64,000 bases of DNA. Source: Daucus carota subsp. sativus. Its lineage: Eukaryota; Streptophyta; Magnoliopsida; Apiales; Apiaceae. Shown in pieces: positions 33,127-45,539 of this stretch; position 1 is the first letter of the stretch, and every line of letters starts with the position of its first letter. Location: the NCBI RefSeq assembly GCF_001625215.2, contig NC_030381.2:38066689-38130688 (forward strand). Reading direction: 5' to 3'. Position numbers and translations under genes: made by a program. The notes beneath the pieces are model-generated. The model had not been told where the DNA came from. It did not search any database and saw only the letters and a list, made by a program, of their open reading frames with translations.

Positions 33127-33968
33127 ATCAGTATATACTGACATTAGAGATAAGAATATCTTTAAAGAAAGCAGATATCACAATGTAGATATGTTAATCA
33201 TCTTATATATGTGATAAATTCTAAAATTAGCTTATTATCAGATTTTTAAGACATATGAAGGTGGAGAATTCCGATATTCATTCTCAAAGGTTATCAAAAA
33301 TAAAATAGATGATTCAATGATAAAGTTGAAAATATTATGATTTATGAAAATTTATATGTTCGTTAAAAGACTAAAATTTATTAAAAAAATTGAAAATTTT
33401 ATAAAAAAATTATGAAATTTTATGTATAAATTATGAACATGTGTTATATCACAATATCGATAAGTGTTGATTGTTATACTTTAACCTCTGTTATAATTAC
33501 GATTTATTCAATAACAAACCACATAAAAATCTTGTATGATTGATTTATAAAATTATTATTAATATTATATGTTTCTAAAATTTTCTTTTATTTAATCTCC
33601 TCATAGATAAGTGTGTGGAAAAAAACACATCTTTTGAAAAATTACTAAGAAAAAGATATTTTATTCTTTTAAGAAGATAGAAAAACATGTCTATTTTGTT
33701 TGCCTACCTCAAATTACATTAACAAGCACAAAAATGTCAAGATTAAAATCGGGGAGGATATAGTAGTAGATAAGTTTTCTTTCATGTAATCCGTTCAAAT
33801 AGAATATAGAATTAAGAAAATTATTCTAAAAAGAATAAAAAAAAGTTATTTGCAATCATTTCACATCTCCCAATAAAATATCGGAGCATATGTAGAAAAT
33901 AAAATTTTAAAAAACTCCAACTTTTTCTCCCTTTTAATGGAATATCATACAAGGATAAGTAATAACTA
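33127..33968. other. AT-rich intergenic DNA, nothing identified
   Basis: No coding frame, no inverted repeat and no RNA gene that I can support. Confidence 0.5.
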
Positions 33969-34224
33969 CTCCCTACGTCCCATTTTAGTTGTTACATTTG
34001 GTTTTGTACCGATCAAATTGACCAAACTTTGACTAAAATTTATTAATATTTTATTAATTGAGAAAAATAAAAAAAATGTCACCGGAAATAACTTTTGATC
34101 TACTTTAGTATGTGATTTTCAGTTTCTAAAAATAATGAAAGAGTGACTTATAATCTTTGGTCAAAACTTAGTCAATTTGACCAATAAAAATAGAAATATG
34201 ACAACTAAAATGGGATGGAGAGAG
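33969..34224. mobile_element. Stowaway-like MITE
   Basis: Left end CTCCCTACGTCCCATTTTAG; right end, in reverse, CTCTCTCCATCCCATTTTAG. TA flanks both ends (33967-33968 and 34225-34226), as for Tc1/mariner-type MITEs. 256 bp, non-coding. Confidence 0.85.
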
Positions 34225-34279
34225 TAATATTTATATCGTATAGTATTGACATTTTAAAAATATATTAAAATGATCTTAT

Positions 34280-34326
34280 TATATACCTACATATAATAAA
34301 CGTAAGATATATAATTTGGTCGCATA
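34280..34326 (+). mobile_element. Helitron-like 5' terminal fragment
   Basis: TATATACCTACATATAATAAACGTAAG then ATATAATTTGGTCGCAT matches the starts of copies A and B, but no matching 3' end follows. It lies about 180 bp upstream of the TATA-like site of the CUE gene. Confidence 0.7.
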
Positions 34327-34502
34327 TATAATATGTTATAATAAAATTGTTGTCTTTAGTTAGATAATTAGATTATATTGTCTCAGTCATTTTGATCGTT
34401 AATGTTTATCTAGATACAATCCTCAACAAATAACAATTCTACTCTAACTAATTTCTCATAAATAAACAAATAAAGATTTATACATAATTCTCTCCGTCTT
34501 GA

Positions 34503-34591
34503 CATATATATAGCGACCTCGTATTTATCTCTCTTCTTAAATCTTAACATCGAAACATCCTAAACTCAAGAATCATCTTTAGGGTTTCTGG
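34503..34591 (+). promoter_or_regulatory. TATA-like site and first leader exon of the CUE gene
   Basis: CATATATATAG at 34502-34512 is followed by a pyrimidine-rich leader ending at a consensus donor (TTCTGG|GTAAGTG, exon end 34591). The leader intron would run to the acceptor GTGCAG at 34882, leaving 27 untranslated bases before the ATG at 34910. Confidence 0.55.
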
Positions 34592-34909
34592 GTAAGTGTC
34601 TATCCTAGGTCTTTTAGCAGTTCAATTCTCGTTTTCTTACATTACATTGAATTTGCCTCTGTTTTCTCGATTTATAATTTATGTTATGCTTTTTGCCGTT
34701 TGATTCATATTTAATATCCTTTGATCTCCAATGGGTTATGGTATGATTGTGTGATGTAATGTTTAAATACAATGTTGTTTTGAGGTATGATTGTGTTTCA
34801 TATGTTTTTTGTTTGGTATTCTTGTTATGATTATATGATGTTTAGTTTTTAGTGTGTAAGATTGTTTTCGATATTTGTGCAGATATTTGTTATACAGGAG
34901 TTAAAGAAG

Positions 34910-37900
34910 ATGGGTTTAAACTCGGTTTATAGGCATCTGCAAGAGGTCTTTCCTACGGTATATACGTATTCTTAACCACAGATATGCACATTTTTGTATA
35001 TGCTTATCGAGTTGGTATGATGATACTTGGTTATGTTAAAGAAAGTTAAATCTGATCATCGAAGGACAATCTCGAGTCTCGGTTGTTTACTTCTGGGAAT
35101 TGAGTTCATATGCATACACCATTTTCTGTCTTATGATGCCATATAGATTTAGTTACATTTGTAGCTGCTATCTTGTATTTGTAGTTGGTGATTTTTTATA
35201 TCTTTTTTTTGTTTAAACAGATTGACACTCGTGTGCTTAGAGCTGTTGCAATAGAGAACTCAAAGGATAGTCAAGTAGCTGCTAAAGTTGTTCTTGAAGA
35301 GATCATACCCTTTCTTCCTGTGAAATCAGAGTCATTTAATTCTGCCAATGAGATTAATTCTTGCTCATTTGAAGGTACTCTGTCCTTTTGCAGTGGAATT
35401 GAGTTGTGTATGAATTTACATATGTACATTTGATTTTCTGTCGTACAAGTTTTTAATGGATTCTTTTTCACTCTTTAGGTGCTGAAGCTGTTTCCCCTAC
35501 ATTTTTTGCTCAGATATATGAATCCCTCTCAAGTGAAAATGGTGAAATCGTTGGCATGGGAGATAAGCCTGTTTACCAGAAATCACCAGGGGAATCTGCA
35601 GATATAAGTAACGTTGGTGTTGATTTGTCTGCCGTAAATACGACTTTACTTAATGAAAAAGCCTCTAATAACGAATCTAAGCAAGTGCATATAGAGTTTG
35701 CTAATGAGAAAAATAGTTCATCACAAACTTCTAAAAAGAGTAGCAAAGAAGATTCGGAAGTTTTAGATGATTCATCTCTTGATGGTGATGTAGCTTCATC
35801 TTCAACTCAAAATGTTTTGCTTGATGGTTCCACAAACAGCATAGAATTAGTCACGGTGCCTGAACCAAGTTATTCATTCATTACTGTTTCAAAAACTGAT
35901 GTACCCCCGAGTGAAATGATTGATTGTGAAAACAAGTCTGCGATCCACACTATGGCTGATCCCGAGACAACATTTTCAAATGTTGATAAACCGGAGAAAA
36001 GTAATTTTACTGTAGCTGCATCTGAGAAAGGGTTAGCAATTACAGTATTTGATGATTTTGAGGGCGAGACTGACGTGAACACTGCCATCAGATCGCAATA
36101 CGAGCATATATATAGCACTCAACATCTTGAGGATATTATTGAATCTTCCAAGAGTGAAAAGGTGATCAGCCTTCAATTCTGTTTCCTTCTGTTGTAATTA
36201 CTTATATTTTTCATTAGTTAACCAGGTTCATAATTTAAATTAAGAGCACCATGAATATAAGCTAAAAATCATTAATACATGCTATAAAATATGTATGTAT
36301 GCATGCATGTATGTATATTTCCTGGATGTGACTGCCTTTTGATTTTAATTTTTGAACACTGTGCTCAGATAACTTTACAGTCAGCGAAGGAGTCACTATA
36401 CAGCTTGATGAGAGAAGTAGAGCTCAAAGAGAACTCTGTAGAACAAGCGGAGGAAGAAGCTGCTCATGGGGGCTTGAGCATACTTATCAATGTGAAAGAA
36501 TTAAAACAGATGCTTCAACGTGCAAAGGAAGCAAATGACATGGTTCTGTACCTTTACATTAATGTTTTTAGCTGAACTATTAAATGCATTGTTATCTTTG
36601 ACTTATTATGTTTCAAGCTTCCTCTAATGCAGAATGCTGGAGAAGTTTATGGTGAAAAGGCTATTCTAGCCACTGAAGTGAGGGAGCTTCAGTCTCGCTT
36701 GGTCAGCATGTCAGATGAAAGGAATAAAGCTCTTGCCATGCTTGATGAGGTTATGTCATCAGAATTAACTCCTCATGTGGGTGTTCAGGGAGGGGTAGGG
36801 GAGGGTGTTACTTGGCAGCTTGCATTGTTTGTTTAACATATATGAGCCTGATGATAACTCCCTTTGTAATGCTGGATAATTACTTCATGTAGAGAATAGG
36901 TTAGTGATTCTTGTTGGCCATGTACTAATGGGAAGTATAGTATTACCCTGCACATGAGTGTTATTCTAACTAATGAACTTGCTTCTGTATAAGTCATGAC
37001 TGTATCCTTCTCAATTCCTATGAAATAGAAAAATAGCTGTAAGTTGTGTTCATGGCCTTGGTGTTTTAATCTGGTTAACATGCCAATGCCAAAAGCATTT
37101 TGGTGCTCCTGCATATAAATATGTACTCATTTTTAGTTTTACATCAGTAAATGTTGTTTGGTAAGCTGTACACATGGATGTCTGTTTATTTGCCAGAATC
37201 CGGAAATTATTTATGCTTGTATTAAGTTGATTCACTTATGATGCTATATTGATAGTCATAGTCTTATATATTCAGTTTCTATACTTGACATGTTTTTAGT
37301 ATTGTTATATATGTCCTTTGAGGCAATGAGAAAAGTGACAAATGTTTCCTTATTCATATCTTAATGCTTCCATTCCTTTTTGCAGATGCGTCAATCACTT
37401 AAAGGGCGATTGGAAGAAGCAGAAAGAGGTATTAAAGCTGCAGAGCAAGAAAGATTGGACAAGGAAGAGTTTGCTCGCAAATCGCTAGCATATGAAAACA
37501 GCATTATGGAAAAGGTGGTTGAGGAGTCGAAGATTCTTGAGCAAGAAGCACAGAAGAACTCTGAGGTACTTATCTACCCTCGCACAAAATATTTTTCTGT
37601 TTTTTTATGTTAAAATAAATATTTCTAGTGCATAATTTTCAACATCTTGCGTTTTTTGTGATTTAGTTGAGAGAGTTTCTTATGGATCGTGGCCGATTAG
37701 TCGACATAATTCAGTAAGTTCCTTAAACTTGGTAAATTGGTAGGGCAAGTTTTTTATCTGTTCAACTGTTCGTCAGCTGTGCATAGATCCTACTTGTTGA
37801 GGGCATATGCCCTGGCATATTTATCAGAAAGATCCAGAGTGCCAGAAAATATATCGCTTTTGCATGATATTGATCCCGAAACACAAAAGTATAATTACAA

Positions 37901-38226
37901 TTTTCTATTTATTTTGTAGAGGAGAAATATCAGTTGTATGCCAGGACATTAAATTGATCAAAGAGAAGTTTGACCAACATGTTCCATTAAGCAAGTTACT
38001 ATCTTCCAGCTATACTTTGGCGTCATTGACTTCTTCCAGTTCTTCTATACCAAGTACCGCACCTCAGCAGATGTCAGAACTTGTTCATGCTCTTGACAGC
38101 ATAAAGGCACTTGACAGATCAATTGCCGATGATCAGATTTCATATGGAGAGGAGGTGCCTAGCCATCAGAAGGAGCTTATTGATGATGGGTGGGAATTCT
38201 TTAATAAAGAGGAATGCAGGACGTGA
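34910..38226 (+). CDS. CUE-domain coiled-coil protein
   Basis: Eight coding exons, all in phase: 34910-34957, 35221-35374, 35479-36161, 36369-36542, 36633-36749, 37386-37565, 37667-37713, 37920-38226, giving 569 residues. Residues about 5-57 form a CUE domain (LQEVFPTIDTRVLRAVAIEN followed by VVLEEIIPFL), a three-helix ubiquitin-binding fold. The third exon (about 68-295) is Ser/Thr/Glu-rich and probably disordered. Exons 4-7 (about 296-427) are charged heptad-like helix, for example VRELQSRLVSMSDERNKAL and MRQSLKGRLEEAERGIKAAE, so a coiled coil is likely. The C-terminus ends GWEFFNKEECRT. Plants have such CUE/coiled-coil proteins without an assigned role. A ubiquitin-linked scaffold is inferred from the domain only. 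No transmembrane segment seen. Confidence 0.88.
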
Positions 38227-39736
38227 TTTCTTAATTTTCAAGGATAGACAATACTCCTAGATCAAAATTTGTGTTTATAAGTGTCTAGCAATTAGGATCT
38301 CTAGTAGTGATTTTTTTGAGTTGAGTAGAGATGTGTTTTCAACCTCGTACTTTTGGGCAGCGAGGTAGCTTTGATACACTGCAAATATGGAAATTATGGT
38401 ATATCTCTATGGTACTGGTTTTGAACTCATTCTAATGATATTGAATTGTCTATTTTAATTTGAAGGTTGCTAGGGACTTGATTCTAAAGGTAAATTACTC
38501 AGTTTTGTTCAGGTATAATACTTTCTGTTTTTGGCTTGTTTGGTAAAATACTTCTATTTTGCCATTTTTTTTAGAAAGTAGTTAAAATAAAAGGAAAATA
38601 TTGTGCTAGTAAAGATAAAGGCACCGGTAAGTAACCATACTTGGACCAATGTGGAGAGTCCTGGGGAGTTCCATGAATATAATATAAATAATTCAATTTC
38701 TAAAAAGTATATTATTCAATTTCTAAAAAGGATGTATAAGACAATTCCGACAATAATATTATTGGTTCTCTATTATTATTATAATATTAAATTCTAAATC
38801 TGAATGAATATTTAGTCATTAAAGATAAATGAGGAATGGTTAATCATTAGTATATATTTATCTATCTATTTATCATTACGAGGAATGAAAAATGGATTTA
38901 AAAAGTGAGATACAATTAAACCTCCACTGATCGACAACTGAGTTCAATGATAAAAAGTTTGGAAGTAGTTGCCCAGAGAAAGTTGTATTTTCATCCCTCT
39001 ACCAAAGATAACCTGTTAATCCAGATTGGAAGAACTACAGCACATAGATAATGCAGCATTCTTACATCAAATGCAGTCCCTTTGCCGTAGACGAATCATA
39101 GAAAAATATATGACAACATACTAGACTCAATCGCAGACAGTGCAGTTTTCAACAAACTTACTTTGAACATTACATTGCGTCTGCAGTTCCATAAAATCAA
39201 AACTTATACTGGATTAATTTCAGTGAATTCCAAGTCTCTAGCTGAAGCATGATCAATAGCAGATTTCTACTATTTTCATCATACTAGGTAATAAAACCTC
39301 ACCAGGACACTTTTCTTAGCAACTTTTACCATATTGGTCATTAACATCAGCAAGTCCAAATGTGTCTCCAGAAATTGAACTGTCTTCACACGCTGTATCC
39401 GGGAAAAAGAGAATATCTGGAAAATGTTCTTCCCAGCATAAGAATATGATTAATAGCATGTATAACAAACAAATCACTTAAAACGCTTCATATAACAAGC
39501 AAATACATCTACAGAAGCCACTGAGTTCACAATGATCAGGTTTTTATAAAGTGAAGCATCAGTCATTCAATCACTTCATAAAATTGCAATCTTGCAGTTT
39601 AAACATGATATTTAGAAGTTCAGAACATTGTTCCATACAAAAGAGAGGTCCTCAGATAACATAAGAGAGAGTTGCTAATTTAAGAGAGTGGAAAGGTATT
39701 GCCCACATGCACACATAACATTTTTCATCAGTTTGG
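38227..39736. other. Convergent 3' flanks of the CUE and CLASSY-A genes
   Basis: No gene. TTCAATTTCTAAAAAG occurs twice in tandem at 38693-38729. The last 60 bases before CLASSY-A (TTGCCCACATGCACACATAAC) resemble the 3' flank of CLASSY-B near 46697, so the gene duplication included 3' sequence. Confidence 0.55.
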
Positions 39737-42700
39737 TTACTCGGCAACCAAATCATATGTATCTATAAGATTCGAATCTTTGGGTTGGTAAACAATTTGT
39801 TTGATCAAGCCTCCTAGCTTGTCATTGTGTTGAATCATCTTCTGCAAGATTTCATCTTCAGAGACTATCTTTGGAACATTTTCCTTGCAGCTATCCTTGT
39901 CATCCGAAGAAAACACAATCTCTGACAACCGGTCCTTGGCAGTTTGAGCATTGTATTTTCTGTTGTCCATCTCTTGTGCAATAAGATGGTAAGTGTACAC
40001 AATTTTTTTCTGGCCGATTCTATAGGCTCGGCTTATTGCTTGTCTTTCAACAGAAGGATTCCACACCACATCCAGCAGAACAACTCTTGAAGCCCCAACA
40101 AGATTTATGCCTTCTGAACAAGCCTTTGTCGAAGCTAAAAGTACCCTCACTTTGCTTCTCGGATCATTGACAGAACTGATTATAGTTTGGCGCTGCTTTG
40201 GTTGAAGTTCTCCACACATATATAGCACTTCTTTTCCCTCAGTCCACCCAAAGTATGTCTGAAGTTGCTTTTTTATAAAGACCAGAGGATCGAGAATTTC
40301 ACTATAAATGAGTACCTTTTCATCTAGCGCCTCACTCAGCCTACAGATTTCCACAACAAATTTTGTCTTTGCACCGGAAAACGGATCTGTTTCTAGCTTC
40401 TTAAGCTTATCCTTATAAGTAGATAATTGATGTTCTTCAAAATATCTCTCAGGTAATAGTGAGGGATGGACTGATACCAGGGTAGCCACGTTTGAAAATT
40501 CCAGGTTGCGAGCTTTCATGTCATCAGTACTCAGAACACCTATTAGCTCCTGCTGCAAATCTGTCGGCTGCAAGTGAATCAAGGCATCCTTTAGACCTGG
40601 ACAGCTTTTTTGAAGTATTTTTCCTTTATGCACATGCACAAAAGGGCTAATCATAACTTTTAGCTCCCCAAGTTTATGCGCAGACCACTTATTTTGTACT
40701 TCTTTGCTGAGATTCCTTAGGCTTTTCTTCATCTCGCCATCAAATTTGGGGTTCACCAGGCGCAGGGTATTATATAGCTCATCAAAATTGTTCTGGAAGG
40801 GAGTTCCCGACAAAATGATGCGCCTCTGAGTCTTAACAGCAAGCAAGGACTTGTAGATACTGCTTTGGTCGTTCCGGGGTGTGTGTCCTTCATCCAGTAC
40901 TAAAAGACTAGGGTGCTTTAGAAGGGCTTTCCCCATTTTCCTTTTAATAGGAGTGCAGCCAACAGTTTGTGATGCTTCACTCACAAGTTTATCAAACAAT
41001 TTATATGTTATTCCCAGGATGCTTTTGTCCCTTATCCATGACAAAAGCTTGACCACACGAGTAAACATTACATTGTTCCTGCTGTCCCTTCCTTTACTTG
41101 AAAAGCTTACAGCTGCTGGATTTTCCTGGCCCGAGAACTCCGGGTTGTTCAAATTGTGGAAAGGCATATTGATGTTCCACTTTTTGAATTCCTCTTCCCA
41201 TGTGAGAAGCATGCTCTTAGGAGCTATGATTACTGGCCTAGAATCTGGGTACAGCTTCATGAATGATTGGAGAAATATAATAGTAAGGCGAGTTTTCCCT
41301 GTCCCAGGGGCATGTGATATTATGCATCCAGAACCAGAACTCGACAGTGGCTTCTCCAACTTCTCAATATAAATTCCACCAGCAAGATTCTTCCAGATGA
41401 ACTCAAAGCCTTCACGCTGGTGTTCATACATGCTACTCCTTGTTCCTGGTACCAAATCCCAGACAGTTCCAGTGATGTTGTAGATTTCAGAATTATGTCT
41501 TCTGGCATCAGTGTATTCAAAATCATCTGAGTATATAGGGCATCCCGATTGTTCAAAATAACCCCTTCTCCGTGTCTGTGGCGAAGGCTTGCTCTGTACA
41601 CAAAGTTCAAAGTGGATTTTTTAAGCAACTTCATTACTAACCAGAGTCTTTAAAGCAAAAACCAAATATCTAAATAACATGACAAACACTTGACAGAATG
41701 GAATAATTGACAAAACCAGAAGAACAACGCACCTACTATGAATTACTCATCATCAGATGCTTCTATATACCGAATATGAGATTATTCATAACCGAAATCA
41801 ATTTAACACTCAAAAGGAGAGACAAAGAATAGCATGACTTACAAAAGTTGGAAGAATATGCTTGATCTCTTGCCTCACGTGCGAACAACACTTGCATATG
41901 ATTCCGATTTGTTCATCAAGAACAAGATGGTGAATTCCTTGACTACAAAGAGTAGCCTGATCAGTTTCTGTTTTACAGTGATCATCATTGTCAACCTTCA
42001 TATGGTCTGAAGAACAATCAGTTTCCTGTTTTGTATATTTTGAATTGGAAAACAGTGTCAAGACATTATATGAGTAAGCCTAGAAAAGATTAATTTTGAC
42101 TCAGTAATAAAAATTCAAGCTTCATAGAATTGCAAATGCACACTACCCTAAAAGTATACTACTTGTTTCCCCTTATTTGCTAATTGTGTTAGGCTCTCAG
42201 GAGGATTCAATCGCTAAACAAGCATAAGCAGTTCAAGAATGAAAATGCAAGCTGCGCCAGAAGATAAAGATAGTTGAGATAAATGAAAGCAACTTATATT
42301 CTTACCGGTGGAGTAGAACCAATCTCTTCAAAAGTGAGGCACATGTTCAGCTCTTTGAAGAGTTCATCAACATGTTTATCAAAGTCTGATTTTTCCACCG
42401 GCTTCTCATCCTCGTCTCTAAACCAGAACTTGTGTTGCGATTTTTCCTTCTCAGCCTCTTCCACAACCTCTCCATCACCATCTAGACTATCAGCAAGAAT
42501 CTCAAGAAAATCCAGCTTCTTACTTGCTTTTCTTTTAGCAGCCATCTTCAGATTCTTCTGTCTTTCTCTGCCATCTCTCTTAACATAATTTTCCTGACTT
42601 TCATTGTCATTCTCCGACGAAGAATAAATCTCCACCACCTCAGGTTTTGGATCACATTGTCCATCTTGACTTGAATTTACTTTATCTCTGTAACATTTTT

Positions 42701-43682
42701 CAACCAAACTCTCACAAATTCTGTGCCTCACATCATCATTAGAATTTGACTCCTCAAGCTCAAAAGAAACCCCTTTTCTTTTTCCTCTGCACTCATAGTC
42801 TTCCTTCTTTCTTTTATCATTTCTGCTTCCCCCTTTTCCACTCTCAGACATCCTCACCTTCCCGTTGCATTCGACATCTTTCTTCTCCCAAACTCTGCAC
42901 CTCACCTCATCATTATTCGAATTTGATTCTGTAAACTCGAAATCCACCTTCCTTTTCCCTCTGTGCTCAAAATCTCCCCGCCTCCTTTTAACCTTTTTGC
43001 TTCGTCTTTGTCCACTCTCAACTATCCTCCCCTTCCCCTTGCACCTCACCTCCTCCTCATCATCACATGAGCTCGAATCATCCAAACTCTCATCATGATC
43101 AGATCTTGACTCTTTCCGGTCCTCTCTATAAGACTCATCCGACTCATCATCATAAAAACTATCATCTTCACTAGATGTTGTTTTATGTGATAAATCATCC
43201 CCCTTCGCATCCAAAGCCACATCTACCTCGTCATCTTGATCATTATCAGTACCATCATCACCGCCATCCACCATTCTCTCATCTGCATTCTCCTCCCCTA
43301 TATCAACAACAGAAATCACCCTAATATCCGAATCACTCTCTTCATCACTCAAAAATTTATCCACAAACTTATCAACATCAACACAACTCATCTCAACTAC
43401 ATCATCCTCACTTGAATAACACGCTTTTTCCCTCTTTTCACCCTTTTTAAATCCCCCCTCAAATCTTCTCGATTTCGAACTCTCACCCTTCTTGACCACA
43501 CTCGGCCCTTCATCATCTTCATCAGAAACCAAATCCACGTGCTCCACCTTAATCTCCGGTCCGGCAGCTCCGGCGCCGGAAGTTCTGCCCTTCCTGGCCC
43601 TCTCCTTCCTTAAAGTCTCATGCAAAATCTTATCAAAACCCAACCTCGTGCGCTTAGCTACCGGCAACTCTCCAGAATCCAT
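39737..43682 (-). CDS. CLSY: SNF2-type CLASSY 3/4-like protein, copy A
   Basis: CLASSY proteins recruit RNA polymerase IV to chromatin to make the 24-nt siRNA precursors of RNA-directed DNA methylation. Three exons in phase: 43682-42306, 42025-41843, 41593-39737, giving 1138 residues, close to Arabidopsis CLSY4. Residues 1-459 are acidic and disordered, with many Ser-Asp/Glu and Lys/Arg runs, starting MDSGELPVAKRTRLG. Exon 2 has HHLVLDEQIGIICKCCSHV, the short cysteine-containing region before the ATPase. The SNF2 core has HAPGTGKTRLTI (about 615-626), VLDEGHTPRND (motif II, about 754), LSGTPFQNNF, then NLVGASRVVLLDVVWNPSVE and RQAISRAYRIGQ (motifs V-VI). All helicase motifs look intact. The ATG is conserved with copy B. 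Paralogue B lies 3.2 kb upstream in the same orientation. Confidence 0.93.
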
Positions 43683-44157
43683 AACTGCAAATAAGTTGCT
43701 GTGTGTTCTAAGAGAGAGACTTATTGCTGGAGAGAGAGAGAGAATTTGGTAGATAAGAGGGAAGATGAAAAGCTATACTTATAAGTAATATTTAGTGCTC
43801 TTCCGGGGCAAAAGTTAAAGTGAGGAGTGCCAAAAGAGGCAAGGAGTCATTGGTTGTTTACCTGCTAAGTCTGAGACCAATGGACAAATAAGTGATTCCT
43901 TCTATATCTGTGCATGTATTGTGTATATAGCTACTGGTACTGGTGTTATAGACAGGGGTGATTCATGAGAGAGTGCTTGGATTTTATTCTTTTGAGAATA
44001 CCAAGCATCGGAACTGGTTACTATTTTGCATAGCTTTCAAATTTAGGCTAGCTGCTCCATCGTGCCTTTTTTTTTTCTTTCAAATTTGACTGAATCTTGT
44101 ATACATTGTGTAATTCAAAAAGTATTAAATAATTTTATCATTATCTACTAGTATGTA
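43683..44157. other. Promoter region of CLASSY-A
   Basis: A GAGAGAGAGAGAG run (minus-strand CTCTCTCTC) lies at about 43727-43742 in the presumed leader, a frequent plant leader motif. No unambiguous TATA box; TTATAAG near 43777 is possible. Confidence 0.35.
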
Positions 44158-44385
44158 CTCCCTCCGTCCCCTATACATTGGGGGACGGGGACGCGGCACG
44201 GTAAAATGTAGTTGTGTAATTTATTTTTTAAATTTTCTTTTTCTGAATTAAAGTTTGGACGTTATATTTTTATTCAGAAAAAGAAAATCTCAAAAATAAG
44301 TTACGGAACTATATTTTATAAGAGCATTGAAATGCGTGTCGAGCAGTTGAAAAGAAACGTATACAATTAAATGGGACAGAGGGAG
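44158..44385. mobile_element. Stowaway-like MITE
   Basis: CTCCCTCCGTCCC on the left and GGGACAGAGGGAG on the right, with TA directly outside both ends. 228 bp. An inner GAAAAAGAAAAT/TTTTCTTTTTCTGAA pair extends the palindrome. Non-coding. It sits in the spacer between the CLASSY genes. Confidence 0.88.
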
Positions 44386-45539
44386 TATAATTTATTTTAA
44401 GATATAATTTTCAGTTTTTAAAATGATAGAAAAATAATGCTTAATCATAGTCATAAAATGACATGTTTAATCTTTGAAATTCAAATACGGATAAACCAGA
44501 ATATGTAAAGACCTGGACTTTATGGTTGGATAGGAAGAAGTTATTTTACATCTTAGTGATTTAAATGTTTATATAAAAAATTTGGTTGATTAAAATTTTA
44601 ATTATATAACTTTATTTGTAAAGTAAAATTTTGAAATTATAATTATAATCGAACAATCATGGAATCTCGCATGAAAAACAAGAAAGGGAGTATGATTTAA
44701 AATGATTCCCAACACGAAATAAAGATGACAAATAATCCCAGGCAACAACCTCAGGACACACTTTCCTCTTTCTATCATCTGCCTCATTCATTGTAGCCTG
44801 TTCTTACAAACGTTGAGTGTTCTAAGCATCTTCTACCTTTGGCTAGCAGAGCAGAGCAGCAGCGACATACTTTTAAGTGACATATATGGCCTGAGAATTA
44901 ATTGATAAACCTTGCTGGAGATACAAGTAAGAACTAAAATAGAAACTGCAGGTTCAGTCACTAGAGTTTCACAATGCATCTTGCCAAAATGTAATAAAAG
45001 AGGTTAGGTTTACCTCATAAGTTTCAATCATAAAGATATATACCAACATTTGAATTCAAAACATGCAGCAACTAATATTTTTCATTGATGATCAACAAAT
45101 AGCAATGCTAAAACTAACAAACTAACTGGTAAATAATAAGAGTAATTGAAGTAGATTGTGAATGAACCGACTTAAAAAGCCTGCAACCGAGACTTGGCCG
45201 TTGTCAAAAGTTCAATTGTGGTGCTTTTCTTTCGGTTGTCAACAGTTCATATTCAATTACTATTATTCTCCCAAAACCTGAAATTTTATTTTTGGGTCGA
45301 GAATGGATCACATGCACCAATCTTTTGGGGGCATAATTTTGTCTTCGTGTCCCCGCGAGCCATACCATGTTAAGGACCAATTCTCCCAAAATCTGCACCG
45401 CAAGTATTGGGAGAATATTCTAACAATGTTTCCTATTCTAGGAAATGGAACCTTCACCTGGGAAACTCTAGGTAATCTCTGTTTAAAACCTTAATGGCTA
45501 AATACACTGTGGGCAGGATCTGCTTACTGCATTTACCAA

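Noticed and set aside
42746-43752. Ser/Pro-rich plus-strand frames
   Set aside because: Antisense to the acidic exon 1 of CLASSY-A.
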